Assembly (NCBI RefSeq): GCF_042445055.1
Contig: NZ_CP170339.1
Coordinates: forward strand, 1,054,001-1,118,000
DNA from: Falsihalocynthiibacter sp042445055
GTDB taxonomy: Bacteria; Pseudomonadota; Alphaproteobacteria; Rhodobacterales; Rhodobacteraceae
Length of the DNA: 64,000 nucleotides
Direction: 5' to 3'
In this document: positions 16,449 to 25,852 of the stretch, one piece after another
How positions within the stretch are numbered: position 1 is the stretch's first letter
Layout: each line of letters opens with the position of its first letter
Made by a program: the position numbers and the translations under genes
Notes under the pieces: generated by a model
Databases searched by the model: none
Told to the model about the DNA's origin: nothing
Seen by the model: the letters and a program-made list of their open reading frames with translations, nothing else

Positions 16449-17987
16449 TTAGCGGCGCATTGCGGCCCTAAAATCGCCTAGACGGAATGCCCCGATCAGG
16501 TGCCCGATGCCGAAATAGCTGACGATGCCAATGGCGATCAGAATGATAAGGCCGAGTGCTTTGGGTCCACCGGCGCCAAAGAGCGGTCCAAGCATAAGTG
16601 ACGAAAACCACAGACAAACGCCCATGATGAGAGAGGCGATAATGGTACGCACACAGCGCCGCCAGAACGCCCTATCAAAACGCGCTACATCTCCGTAGCG
16701 CCGCGCACCAATTGCAAGCATGAGGACCATCGCCCAGCCCGCGACCGTCGTTGCAAGAGCAGCGGCCCAGAACTGGAGGAAAGGCGCAAGTCCGATGGCA
16801 ATTGCCGCGTTAATCAGCATGGCGACAACAGCAAAATAGAACGGCGTCTTGGTATTCTCGCGCGCGAAATAGACGGGCTGTAGCAGCTTTTGCAAAACGA
16901 ACGCAGGCAGTCCGAGGCCATAAACAGCGACCGCAGCGGCAGTTGCAGCGGTATCATCCGTTGTGAACGCACCGCGCTCAAACAGTACATTCACAAGCGG
17001 GATAGGGATGACGATGAGCGCGACCGCAGCGGGAATAGTAAGTGCCATGGACACATCGCCTGCGCGGCTTAGGGCTTCTCTGCTGCCTTCGTAGTCTTTG
17101 GCCCGTAAGCGACGGGATAAATCGGGAAGAAGCACAATTCCAACCGCAATTCCGACAACACCCAGCGGCAATTGATATAGACGATCCGCATAAGAGAGCC
17201 ACGCAACAGCCCCCTCAAAATGACTGGCGACTTGGCGGCCAACCAGTAGGTTAACCTGTACAACGCCACCAGCCAGCGCGGCGGGGGCGGCAATGATCAG
17301 CAGGCGTTTTAGGTCTGGCGTCATCTGCGGACGCCGTGGAACAAGACGAAAGCCCGCGCGCGAAGCGGCGACCCACACAAGCATCATTTGCGCGATGCCT
17401 GCGATTGGAACGGTGATCGCAAGAGTTGTGCCGATATCCCAGCCCAATTGCGAAGCCATAACCATGCCGCCAACAAGCAGGATATTGAGTAGAACAGGCG
17501 CCGCCGCGGCCGCTGCAAAACGACCTGTCGCGTTCAAGACGCCAGACAGCAGGGCTGAAATCGAAATAAACAGGATATAAGGGAATGCGATGCGCCCGAA
17601 GAAAACGGCCAAGTCGAAACGTTCGTCGCCAACGAACCCGCTTGCCATCGCAAGGACGAGCCAAGGCATTGCAAAATGCGCGATAACGGTAAACACGATC
17701 AAGATGCCAGCGAGGCCCGACATGGCATCCTCGGCAAAACCCTTGGCGTCATCGCCGCCCTCAAGCTTCTTGGAGAACATCGGCACAAAGGCCATATTGA
17801 ACGCGCCCTCGGCAAAGAACCGTCGGAACATATTGGGGAGCGAGAACGCCACAAGGAACGCTTCGGCCACTGGCCCTGTTCCCAGGTAACTGGCGATTAG
17901 AATATCTCTCACAAATCCCAGAACACGGCTCATAAGGGTCCAGAAACCCACGGTCATGAAGCCAGCCATCATCTTAATCGGTTTCAT
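16449..17987 (-). CDS. murJ: lipid II flippase MurJ (MviN)
   Basis: Inner-membrane flippase moving lipid II across the membrane for peptidoglycan synthesis. The 512-residue protein has about 14 hydrophobic segments and the MviN N-terminal hallmark: SRVLGFVRDILIASYLG (20-36), then FLVAFSLPNMFRRFFAEGAFNMAFVP with the functionally important charged residues. The ATG overlaps the glnD stop (ATGA, 17984-17987), and glnD-murJ adjacency is common in proteobacteria. It ends one base from the rhomboid gene stop. Confidence 0.95.
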   Translation of the reverse strand: MKPIKMMAGFMTVGFWTLMSRVLGFVRDILIASYLGTGPVAEAFLVAFSLPNMFRRFFAEGAFNMAFVPMFSKKLEGGDDAKGFAEDAMSGLAGILIVFTVIAHFAMPWLVLAMASGFVGDERFDLAVFFGRIAFPYILFISISALLSGVLNATGRFAAAAAAPVLLNILLVGGMVMASQLGWDIGTTLAITVPIAGIAQMMLVWVAASRAGFRLVPRRPQMTPDLKRLLIIAAPAALAGGVVQVNLLVGRQVASHFEGAVAWLSYADRLYQLPLGVVGIAVGIVLLPDLSRRLRAKDYEGSREALSRAGDVSMALTIPAAVALIVIPIPLVNVLFERGAFTTDDTAATAAAVAVYGLGLPAFVLQKLLQPVYFARENTKTPFYFAVVAMLINAAIAIGLAPFLQFWAAALATTVAGWAMVLMLAIGARRYGDVARFDRAFWRRCVRTIIASLIMGVCLWFSSLMLGPLFGAGGPKALGLIILIAIGIVSYFGIGHLIGAFRLGDFRAAMRR

Positions 17988-20806
17988 CCGCGCATCGCCC
18001 GCTCTGAACCACTCGAGACCGCGTCACGTATCTTTGCCTCAAGCGCTTTTTGTTTTGCTTCGGCGTGGAACTTTAGGCCGAACATGTCCTTGACATAGAA
18101 GGTATCAACGACCTGCTCGCCGTAGGTCGCAATGATTGCCGAGGCGATATAAACGTTGGCATTCGCAAGTGTCCGAGCGAGATCATAGAGCAATCCGGGG
18201 CGGTCACGCGTGTCGACCTCTATGATCGTATAGATTTCACTACCTTCGTTATCGAACGTGATGTTGGTACCGACGCGGAAGGCTTTTTCGCGCTTCTTGA
18301 GTTTGTCTTTGTCGTCCAGCGCTTCGCGGGCGACAACTTCACCCATGAGCGTTTTCTTGATCATGCTGCGTAATCGGGTCATGCGGCTTTCGGCATATGG
18401 ATGGCCATTCGCATCCTGAATCCAGAAGATCGCTGTCACAAAACCGTCTTTGGTCGTATAGCTGCGCGCATCCACAACATTTGCCCCGACAATCGCCAAG
18501 GCCCCCGCGAGACGCGAGAAAATACCGGGGTGATCCACCATACAGAAACAGGCGCGCGTCGCGTCGCGGGCTTCGTCTAGACTGAGATCAATTCCAATGG
18601 ATTTTTCATCTGCTTCCTTGAGGAGCTTGGCAAAAACGAGGTGGCTGTTGAGTTGAACGCCCTGCCAATATGGCGGGTAATGGCGTGTTGTTTCCTTGCG
18701 AATATCCTTCTTGCTCCAGTCCTTCAGAGCAGCGCGCAGAGCTTTCTTCGCGGCGGTTTCGCGTGTGGTGCGGTTGAGGTCTTCGAGACCGTTTTCAAGT
18801 GCAAGTGCCGTTTGCGCATGCAGATCGCGCAGCAGCATCGCTTTCCAATTGTTCCAAGTATCGGGTCCAACGCCGCGGATATCGCAAACCGTTAGAACGG
18901 TGAGCAAATCGAGCTGCTTCTTGTTCCCGACGGCTTTGGCAAATCCGCGCACGGTACGTGGATCAGAAATATCGCGCTTCTGCGCTGTATCGGACATCAG
19001 CAGGTGGTTACGCACAAGCCATTCGACGGTTTTGCAATCTTTGGGCTTAAGTCCCAGGCGCGCGGCAACCTTTCGTGCGATTTTGGCTCCAAGGATCGAG
19101 TGGTCTTCGTCGCGACCTTTCCCGATGTCATGCAAGAGAAGCGCGACATAGAGCACCTTGCGATCAACTCCGCTCGCAAGAATGTCGCTTGCAACTGGGA
19201 GTTCCTCAACCAGTTCGCCGCGTTCAATTTGAGACAGGTTCTTGATACACTGGATGGTGTGCTCGTCGACCGTGTAGTGGTGATACATATTGAACTGCAT
19301 CATCGCTACAATGATCTGAAACTCTGGGATAAACACCCCAAGCACACCGACTTCGTTCATCCGCCGCAGGGCGCGTTCCGGATTGCCGTGCTTCAGAAGT
19401 AAATCAAGGAAAATGCGCTGGGCTTCTTTGTTCTTTCTTACTTCGCTGTCGATAGAATCCAGATGCGCCGCAATAACGCGCATCGCTTCGGGGTGGAGGA
19501 GCAAACCCGTGCGTAGGGCCTCTTCGAAAATACGCAGAATATTGAGCTTGTCCGCGAGGAATGCTTTCTCGTTAACAAACGTCAGACGGTTATGGACAAT
19601 TTTGAAACCGTCGCGTGTCTTGCGTTTGCGGCGGAAGAGGCCAACGAGAAGCGGCTCTTTCTTAACGTGGGATTCCTCAAGCGTCGTAAGGAAAATCCGC
19701 GTGAGTTCCCCAACGCGGGTTGCGTGGCGGAAATAGTCTTGCATGAAATATTCAACAGCGCGCCGACCAGCGCGGTCCACGTATCCCATGCGCGACGCAA
19801 CTTCGACCTGCATATCAAAGCTGAGGATATCCATAGCGCGCCCTGCAATCAGGTGCAGGTGACAGCGGGTCGCCCAAAGGAAATCCTCGGCGCGCTCAAA
19901 GCTGTCGTATTCGTCCTGATCGAACATACCAATCTGAACCAGCTCCTTGGCATACTGAACGCCATGCAAGTACTTCGCGACCCAGAATAGGGTCTGCAAA
20001 TCGCGTAGACCGCCTTTGCCTTCTTTTACGTTTGGCTCGACGACATATCGTTGACCGCCTTGTTTCAGGTGTCGCTGCGCGCGCTCATCCAGCTTGGCTT
20101 CGATGAACTCGGGCGCCGTTCCCTTGAATAGGTTCTTGGTCAGGCTCTGGTCAAATTCGGCGACGAGCGGTTGGTAGCCCGCAATAAAGCGATGCTCCAG
20201 AAGCGCCGTGCGGATTGTGAAATCCTCTCGCCCCAAACGAATGCAGTCTTTGATTGTGCGGCTAGAGTGCCCAACCTTCAGACGCAAATCCCAAAGGATA
20301 TAAAGCATGCTTTCGATAACGCTCTCGGCCCACGGCGTGATTTTGTAGGGCGTCAGAAAGAGAAGATCGACATCCGAGTGCGGCGCCATTTCCGCGCGGC
20401 CGTATCCACCGACCGCCAAAAGCGCGAGGCGCTCACCGTCGGTTGGGTTCGGGTTTGGATGAAGCCAAAGCGTCGCGACCTCGTGGGTCAGGACGACAAT
20501 GCAATCCATCAGATAGGTATAGGCGCTGGTGACAGGTTTGGCGTCGAAGGGCCGTTCGGCAAAGGCTGCTTCGATGGCTGCGTTGCCCTTTTTGCGGGCG
20601 GCAAGCAGGTAATTGACCGTCAGAGTGCGCTTTTCTGTGTTGTCAGTCGCCAAATCCAGTGACGCCGCAAGCTCTTTTCTTGCAGCGTCAAGGTTCAGAA
20701 TGTCATTTGGTTCGCAAATCAGCTCAGGAGCTGGATAGGCGAGGGGAGGCGTTGGGGCAGCTGTCTTAGAAGCCAGAGCCAGAGAAGCTTCTTGGTGCGG
20801 GGTCAA
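17984..20806 (-). CDS. glnD: [protein-PII] uridylyltransferase / uridylyl-removing enzyme
   Basis: Bifunctional nitrogen sensor that uridylylates PII proteins when glutamine is low and removes UMP when it is high. The 940 residues contain a nucleotidyltransferase domain (GGYGRAEMAPHSDVDLLF, about 131-148, with the metal-binding DxD), an HD hydrolase domain (LLHDIGKGRDEDHS, about 556) and two C-terminal ACT domains (near 755 and 861) that bind glutamine. No ATG fits the N-terminus; the frame begins at TTG 20806, overlapping the 3' end of the lpoA-like gene by 41 bases. Start uncertain, function firm. Confidence 0.95.
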   Translation of the reverse strand: MTPHQEASLALASKTAAPTPPLAYPAPELICEPNDILNLDAARKELAASLDLATDNTEKRTLTVNYLLAARKKGNAAIEAAFAERPFDAKPVTSAYTYLMDCIVVLTHEVATLWLHPNPNPTDGERLALLAVGGYGRAEMAPHSDVDLLFLTPYKITPWAESVIESMLYILWDLRLKVGHSSRTIKDCIRLGREDFTIRTALLEHRFIAGYQPLVAEFDQSLTKNLFKGTAPEFIEAKLDERAQRHLKQGGQRYVVEPNVKEGKGGLRDLQTLFWVAKYLHGVQYAKELVQIGMFDQDEYDSFERAEDFLWATRCHLHLIAGRAMDILSFDMQVEVASRMGYVDRAGRRAVEYFMQDYFRHATRVGELTRIFLTTLEESHVKKEPLLVGLFRRKRKTRDGFKIVHNRLTFVNEKAFLADKLNILRIFEEALRTGLLLHPEAMRVIAAHLDSIDSEVRKNKEAQRIFLDLLLKHGNPERALRRMNEVGVLGVFIPEFQIIVAMMQFNMYHHYTVDEHTIQCIKNLSQIERGELVEELPVASDILASGVDRKVLYVALLLHDIGKGRDEDHSILGAKIARKVAARLGLKPKDCKTVEWLVRNHLLMSDTAQKRDISDPRTVRGFAKAVGNKKQLDLLTVLTVCDIRGVGPDTWNNWKAMLLRDLHAQTALALENGLEDLNRTTRETAAKKALRAALKDWSKKDIRKETTRHYPPYWQGVQLNSHLVFAKLLKEADEKSIGIDLSLDEARDATRACFCMVDHPGIFSRLAGALAIVGANVVDARSYTTKDGFVTAIFWIQDANGHPYAESRMTRLRSMIKKTLMGEVVAREALDDKDKLKKREKAFRVGTNITFDNEGSEIYTIIEVDTRDRPGLLYDLARTLANANVYIASAIIATYGEQVVDTFYVKDMFGLKFHAEAKQKALEAKIRDAVSSGSERAMRG

Positions 20807-21941
20807 TGACGATTACCTGATTTTGTTGGATCTGCGCGATGGCCAGACCACGTTGGTTTGTCCCGTCGGGGAGGAGTCGGAAAGCACCGTTTACGCCCGC
20901 AAAGCCAGAAGACTGCGTGAGCGCCGACTTGGTGAGAGCGTTGGAATTGCCGCCACGGACAAGCGCGCCGATCGCCGCGATCCCGTCATATGCAAGTCCA
21001 GAGATCGGATGCGGAGCCTCGCCGAAAGAGGCTTGGTAACGGCTTGCGTACGCGCTTGAGAGGCTGGGATCAGGAAGGGCGAACCAGCCATTCTGTACAC
21101 CCGGCAAAGCGAGCGTTGCCGATGGAATGTCCCAGCGTGTCAGACCGATGAACTGTGTTGTACTTGGGCTAACACCATTCTCGGGAAGTAGCTGCGTGAG
21201 CAAAGGCAGCGCGCCTTCGGTGCCAGAAGCAAAGAGTATCGCTTGTGCACCAGAGCTTTGCGCGTCGCGGGCAATCGCGGGCACCGCGTTGATAACACCC
21301 TGCTGGCTCATCTCAAACGAGCTAACGCCCGTTACGTTGGCGCCATAGTTACTTGCCGAGCGCAACAAGGCATCGCGCCCTGCGGCTTCGGAAACGTTGT
21401 CGGCACCATGAACGATCATAACGTCACGAAGTCCACGCTGCGTGGCATAAGAAACAATACGATCCGCTGTGTTCTCGAAGGTGTTCCCCAGAACAAATAC
21501 GTTGCCGCCAGCAATCGAGGGCTGGTTAGAGAAGGCGAGAATATTGACATTCGTGCCCGAAAGGGCAACGCCCGCAGCATTCGCGGACTGACCATAGAGC
21601 GGCCCGATAATAATTTTAGCGCCATCATCAACGGCCGTTCTTGCGACGGCAGCGGCACGGTCGGCTTGGCCAGCGGTGTTATAAACACGCAGATCAATCT
21701 GCACTCCATCAAGGTCTGCAATCGCCAAGCGGGCAGCGTTTTCAAGGGAGCGCGCGATGATATTGTCACCAGCACTTGCCGATTCTCCCGGAATCAAAAG
21801 CGCCACTGGAACAGGATTAGAGGTGTTGATCGTCGGCCCCGATCGCATGGTCGGCGCTTGGCAAGCTGCAACGATAACTGCAGAAAATAGGAGGAAAACT
21901 AGGTTAATTCCCTTGCGGGCACTCTTGAAAACAGCAAACAT
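20766..21941 (-). CDS. LpoA-like penicillin-binding protein activator lipoprotein
   Basis: Predicted outer-membrane lipoprotein with a periplasmic-binding-protein fold, of the family annotated as penicillin-binding protein activator (LpoA/YraM-like). Starting at the ATG with GGAGAG upstream gives 391 residues. A lipoprotein signal peptide ends in VIVAAC, with Cys27 as the lipidation site. The mature domain begins VALLIPGES and contains GPLYGQSANAAGVA and GLAYDGIAAI, typical of type I binding folds. In many genomes such genes stand back to back with rsmI-yraN, as here. Activation of a peptidoglycan synthase is inferred from the family. Confidence 0.82.
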   Translation of the reverse strand: MFAVFKSARKGINLVFLLFSAVIVAACQAPTMRSGPTINTSNPVPVALLIPGESASAGDNIIARSLENAARLAIADLDGVQIDLRVYNTAGQADRAAAVARTAVDDGAKIIIGPLYGQSANAAGVALSGTNVNILAFSNQPSIAGGNVFVLGNTFENTADRIVSYATQRGLRDVMIVHGADNVSEAAGRDALLRSASNYGANVTGVSSFEMSQQGVINAVPAIARDAQSSGAQAILFASGTEGALPLLTQLLPENGVSPSTTQFIGLTRWDIPSATLALPGVQNGWFALPDPSLSSAYASRYQASFGEAPHPISGLAYDGIAAIGALVRGGNSNALTKSALTQSSGFAGVNGAFRLLPDGTNQRGLAIAQIQQNQVIVIDPAPRSFSGSGF

Positions 21942-22047
21942 AACGTGTCTCTCTCCAAATATCTGTAATGCGCTAAATGTAATGTCAGGTCGGTGCGAAC
22001 TTAAGCGTTTGTGCCTCAATAGTAAACGTCACGGAAGGCGTGAATAG

Positions 22048-22914
22048 ATGAATTTTGAAACAAAAAAGCTGAGTGTGGGGCTATATTTCGTGGCGACTCC
22101 AATCGGAACGGCACGTGATATCACTTTGCGCGCGTTGGATATTCTGGCTTCCGCCGACGTTATCGCCGCCGAAGACACGCGGACTGCTAGGCGACTTATG
22201 GACATCCACGCGATCCCGTTGGGCGATAGGCCGCTTATTGCATATCACGATCACAACGGCGCACAGGCGCGTCCGCGTCTCTTGAGATATCTTGAGGAAG
22301 GCAAATCTGTTGCTTATGCGTCCGAAGCTGGAACCCCATTGGTGGCGGATCCTGGATATGGACTCGCGCAGGCGGTCATTGAGCAGGGCGGAGCAGTCAC
22401 GTCTGCTCCTGGGCCAAGCGCGGTAATCGCTGCGCTGACAATCGCTGGTTTGCCGACAGATCAGTTTCACTTCGCAGGTTTTTCTCCCAATAGCTCAAAG
22501 GCCCGCCAGAATTTCATTCAATCCCTCGCCAAGATCGAAGCAACGCTCGTTTTCTATGAATCCCCGAAACGAATAGCGGCCGCGCTTAACGACCTGTCGA
22601 AATTCTTGGGGCCCGAGCGAAAAGCGGCAGTATGCCGTGAAATTACCAAGAAATTTGAAGAGGTTGCACGCGGCACACTGTCCGAACTCGCCGCAGAGTT
22701 TTCTGAGCGTAACGTCAAAGGCGAGATTGTTGTGGTCGTTGACGGTATGGGCGACGAAGCTGTCGAGGGCCAATCAATCGAAGATGCGCTGAAAAATGCA
22801 ATGGAGAGCCATTCCATTAAAGATTCTGCAACTATTGTGGCCCAAGCTCTGAATGTGCCGCGCAGAGAAGTGTACCAAACCGCGCTCGCCATGAATAAGG
22901 ATAAAGTCGATTGA
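22048..22914 (+). CDS. rsmI: 16S rRNA (cytidine(1402)-2'-O)-methyltransferase
   Basis: SAM-dependent methyltransferase that methylates the ribose of C1402 in 16S rRNA. The 288-residue tetrapyrrole-methylase-fold protein shows LYFVATPIGTARDITLRALD (12-31), AAEDTRTARRL (about 40-50), YHDHNGAQ and the SAM-loop region SEAGTPLVADPGYGL (about 91-105), all diagnostic of RsmI. ATG with GGAAGG upstream. It overlaps yraN at its stop, and the divergent lpoA-like gene lies 106 bases away. Confidence 0.95.
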   Translation: MNFETKKLSVGLYFVATPIGTARDITLRALDILASADVIAAEDTRTARRLMDIHAIPLGDRPLIAYHDHNGAQARPRLLRYLEEGKSVAYASEAGTPLVADPGYGLAQAVIEQGGAVTSAPGPSAVIAALTIAGLPTDQFHFAGFSPNSSKARQNFIQSLAKIEATLVFYESPKRIAAALNDLSKFLGPERKAAVCREITKKFEEVARGTLSELAAEFSERNVKGEIVVVVDGMGDEAVEGQSIEDALKNAMESHSIKDSATIVAQALNVPRREVYQTALAMNKDKVD

Positions 22915-23267
22915 ATGGCTCAATGAGATATCACGCGGGCCTCGCGGCCGAAGAAATCGCTGGTCGATCATATGCTGGGCGTGGAATGCCGATTGCGAGA
23001 AAACGGTGGCGCGGAGTTTCAGGCGAAATTGATCTGATTGCTCGCCGCGGTGATGCGGTTGTATTCGTTGAAGTAAAGAAAAGTCGTAGTTTCGCAACCG
23101 CTGCGCAACGCGTGTCACGCCGTCAAATGCAGCGTATCTACGGAGCGGCGTCAGAGTTTCTGGCAGGCGAGCCAAACGGGCAGGATACGGATGTGCGGTT
23201 CGACGTTGCGCTGGTGAATGATGTCGGCGAGGTCCAAATTATCGAAAACGCGTTCGGACATATCTAA
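22911..23267 (+). CDS. yraN: YraN family (UPF0102) nuclease-fold protein
   Basis: Small protein of 118 residues with a restriction-endonuclease-like fold. It shows YHAGLAAEEIAGRSY (7-21), GEIDLIARRGDAVVFVEVKKS with the Asp, Glu and Lys of a PD-(D/E)xK-type site (about 38-58), and RRQMQRIYGAASEFL. The start is TTG overlapping the rsmI stop, or ATG 22923 (four codons shorter). Adjacent rsmI and yraN are widespread. Biological role is unknown. Confidence 0.85.
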   Translation: MNGSMRYHAGLAAEEIAGRSYAGRGMPIARKRWRGVSGEIDLIARRGDAVVFVEVKKSRSFATAAQRVSRRQMQRIYGAASEFLAGEPNGQDTDVRFDVALVNDVGEVQIIENAFGHI

Positions 23268-23325
23268 TCTCCCATTGAACCCGCGCAATTGGTGCGTCAT
23301 CTATTGGGCAACAAGGAGATAAACT

Positions 23326-24267
23326 ATGTCGCTCAAAGTTGCTTTTCAAATGGATCCTATCGAGGCGTTCGATATCAATGCGGATAGTTCATTCCGCCTT
23401 GCGGAGGCCGCGCAACAGCGAGGGCACGAACTTTTCTACTACACTCCCGATAAACTAGCCTTTCAGGAAGGGCGCATTACCGCGCGGGGTTGGCCGCTCA
23501 CTGTGCGTCGTGAAGTGGGGAACCATTTTACCAAAGGCGACGAGGTTGAGGTCGACCTTTCCGAATTCGACGTCGTTTGGCTTCGTCAAGATCCGCCGTT
23601 TGATATGGGATATATCACGACGACGCACCTTTTGGACCGACTGCGCGATACGACACAGGTGGTGAACGATCCGTTTTGGGTGCGTAATTACCCCGAGAAG
23701 TTGTTGGTTCTCGACTTTCCTGAACTTACTCCGCCCACGACAATTGCGAGGGACTTGGATACAATTCGTGCATTCAAGGCGAAGCATGAAGATGTCATCC
23801 TAAAGCCTCTTTACGGAAACGGTGGCGCGGGTGTTTTCCGGCTTGGCACAGATGACCGCAATCTCGCGTCGCTGCATGAGTTGTTCAGTGGCATCAATCG
23901 CGAGCCGCTCATCGTTCAGAAATTTCTGCCAGATGTTTCCAACGGCGACAAACGCGTGATTCTGGTGGACGGAGTACCAGTTGGTGCAATTAATCGTGTG
24001 CCAGCCCAAGGCGAAACGCGTTCAAATATGCACGTCGGTGGTCGGCCCGAGAAGATCGGGTTAACGGCCCGCGATCTCGAAATCTGCGATGCGATTGGGC
24101 CACTGTTGCGCGAGAAGGGGCAGATATTTGTCGGAATTGATATTATCGGCGACTATCTGACCGAGATTAACGTGACATCACCGACAGGCATTCTGGAGCT
24201 TGAGCGTTTCGATGGCGTAAATGTTGCAGATCAAGTGTGGGATGCAATCGAAAAGAAACGCGCCTAA
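23326..24267 (+). CDS. gshB: glutathione synthetase
   Basis: ATP-grasp ligase joining gamma-glutamylcysteine and glycine to form glutathione in the cytosol. The 313-residue protein matches bacterial GshB: FQMDPIEAFDINADSSF (6-22), WLRQDPPFDMGYITTTHLLD, VNDPFWVRNYPEKL, the ATP-binding KPLYGNGGAGVFR (about 163-175) and EINVTSPTGILELE near the C-terminus. AAGGAG lies in good position before the ATG. It ends on the convergent comM gene with a 4-base overlap. Confidence 0.97.
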   Translation: MSLKVAFQMDPIEAFDINADSSFRLAEAAQQRGHELFYYTPDKLAFQEGRITARGWPLTVRREVGNHFTKGDEVEVDLSEFDVVWLRQDPPFDMGYITTTHLLDRLRDTTQVVNDPFWVRNYPEKLLVLDFPELTPPTTIARDLDTIRAFKAKHEDVILKPLYGNGGAGVFRLGTDDRNLASLHELFSGINREPLIVQKFLPDVSNGDKRVILVDGVPVGAINRVPAQGETRSNMHVGGRPEKIGLTARDLEICDAIGPLLREKGQIFVGIDIIGDYLTEINVTSPTGILELERFDGVNVADQVWDAIEKKRA

Positions 24268-25778
24268 CGTCGCTTAGCAGATATCAATCGATAGCTTAAA
24301 GCCTCGGCGATGTGTTTGCGTTGGACGTCTTCGCTGACATCTAGGTCGGCGATTGTACGGGAAACACGTAGGATACGGTGATATCCCCGTGCGGTTAGCC
24401 CGAACTTTTCGGCGGCAGTTCGAAGGTAACAGCGGTCGGACGTGTCTAGTGCGGTTATATCCTCAAGGAGTTCCCCTTCCGCGTCAGCATTTTGGTGGAC
24501 TCCATCAATGCCAGTGTATCGAGCTTCTTGCAGATCGCGGGCCGCTAGGACACGGGTAGCGATTGTGTTGCTTGGTTCGCCGTCTTGCGGGAGGTCCATA
24601 TCGCGGAAACTGACTGGGGGAACTTCGACTTGGAGGTCGAACCTGTCCATCAATGGGCCTGATATTTTGCCAAGGTAGTCCTCTGAGCAAATTGGAGCGC
24701 GGCTACAGGCGCGTTCAGGATCGGAAAAATATCCGCATTTGCAAGGGTTCGCAGCAGCCACAAGCATGAAGCGACACGGGTAATGTACATGAGCGTTCGC
24801 GCGGGCCACCGCGACTTCGCCGATTTCGAGGGGCTGGCGCAAGCTGTCGAGCACGTTTCGATTGTGCTCTGGAAACTCATCCATGAACAACACGCCGTTG
24901 TGCGCGAATGATATCTCACCAGGGAGTGCCGCCCGCCCTCCGCCGACGATTGCCGCCATTGATGCGGTGTGGTGCGGCGCGCGGAATGGGCGGTCGCGGC
25001 TGATTCCGCCGCCAGACAACAGACCAGCAACGGAATGGATCATCGACGTTTCGAGTGCTTCACGTGGGGAAAGTGGTGGCATTATACCCGAAATACGGGA
25101 TGCCAGCATCGACTTTCCAGAGCCGGGCGTGCCGATGAGTAGCGTGTGATGTCTGCCTGCCGCCGCAATTTCTAGTGCGCGCTTTGCTTTTTCTTGCCCC
25201 TTTACGTCTCGCATATCACGAACGGTTTGGCCTTGCGACGCCTCGCTGGGGGGCGATGCCGCTAGGGGCGATTGGCCTGTAAAGTGTTGCACCGCCGCAG
25301 TAATGCTCTTGGCGCCGAGTGCTTGCGTGCTGCTCACCCAAGCTGCTTCTGGCGCGCAATCGAGTGGGCAAAAGAAATCCTTATCAAGGGATGCTGCCGT
25401 GAGTGCCGCGGGGAGGGCGCCGTTAACGTAGGTTAGTGTGCCGTCGAGGGACAACTCTCCGATCGAGATAACCTCGCTGGCTTTGTCTTGGGGGATGACT
25501 TCAAGTGCCGTTAGCAGGCAAATCGCGATTGGCAGGTCGTAATGCGAGCCGGATTTTGGGAGGTCGGCGGGCGTTAAGTTGATGGTGATCCGTTTTGAGG
25601 GGAGCGCAACGCCCATCGCCGTAAGCGACGCACGAATGCGCTCTCCCGCTTCTGAGACTGATTTCCCAGCAAGCCCGACGATTGAGAATGCGGGCAATCC
25701 GGGATTTATAGAACACTGGACCTCAACGAGTTGTGCTTCAATCCCTTCAAACGCCACCGTATAGGACCGCGCGACCAT
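24264..25778 (-). CDS. comM: YifB/ComM family Mg-chelatase-like AAA ATPase
   Basis: Cytosolic AAA+ ATPase of the ComM (YifB) family. ComM is known as a hexameric helicase that drives branch migration during natural transformation. The 504 residues run from the ATG giving MVARSYTVAF (a GTG/ATG option at 25793 adds five). They contain an N-terminal Lon-like chelatase domain (PAFSIVGLAGKSV, VALPSKRITINLTPADLPKSG), Walker A IGTPGSGKSMLA (about 214), Walker B LFMDEFPEHN and a C-terminal helical domain (RGYHRILRVSRTIADL). A CtrA-like box lies 53-68 bases upstream, which suits competence-type regulation in this order. Confidence 0.92.
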   Translation of the reverse strand: MVARSYTVAFEGIEAQLVEVQCSINPGLPAFSIVGLAGKSVSEAGERIRASLTAMGVALPSKRITINLTPADLPKSGSHYDLPIAICLLTALEVIPQDKASEVISIGELSLDGTLTYVNGALPAALTAASLDKDFFCPLDCAPEAAWVSSTQALGAKSITAAVQHFTGQSPLAASPPSEASQGQTVRDMRDVKGQEKAKRALEIAAAGRHHTLLIGTPGSGKSMLASRISGIMPPLSPREALETSMIHSVAGLLSGGGISRDRPFRAPHHTASMAAIVGGGRAALPGEISFAHNGVLFMDEFPEHNRNVLDSLRQPLEIGEVAVARANAHVHYPCRFMLVAAANPCKCGYFSDPERACSRAPICSEDYLGKISGPLMDRFDLQVEVPPVSFRDMDLPQDGEPSNTIATRVLAARDLQEARYTGIDGVHQNADAEGELLEDITALDTSDRCYLRTAAEKFGLTARGYHRILRVSRTIADLDVSEDVQRKHIAEALSYRLISAKRR

Positions 25779-25830
25779 ATCACCCCACCTCAACCATTCG
25801 TCAACGATGAGAGAGGTAGCGCAGTCTTGG

Positions 25831-25846
25831 TTTAGGAAAGGTTAAC
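25831..25846 (-). promoter_or_regulatory. CtrA-like binding site upstream of comM
   Basis: Read on the minus strand, the site is TTAA-CCTTTCC-TAAA, one mismatch from the CtrA consensus TTAA-N7-TTAA and flanked by G as in GTTAA. It lies 53-68 bases before the comM start, in the gap with the upstream GST gene. CtrA control of competence and gene-transfer-agent uptake genes is known in Rhodobacter. This site is only a candidate. Confidence 0.45.
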
Positions 25847-25852
25847 AGTTCG

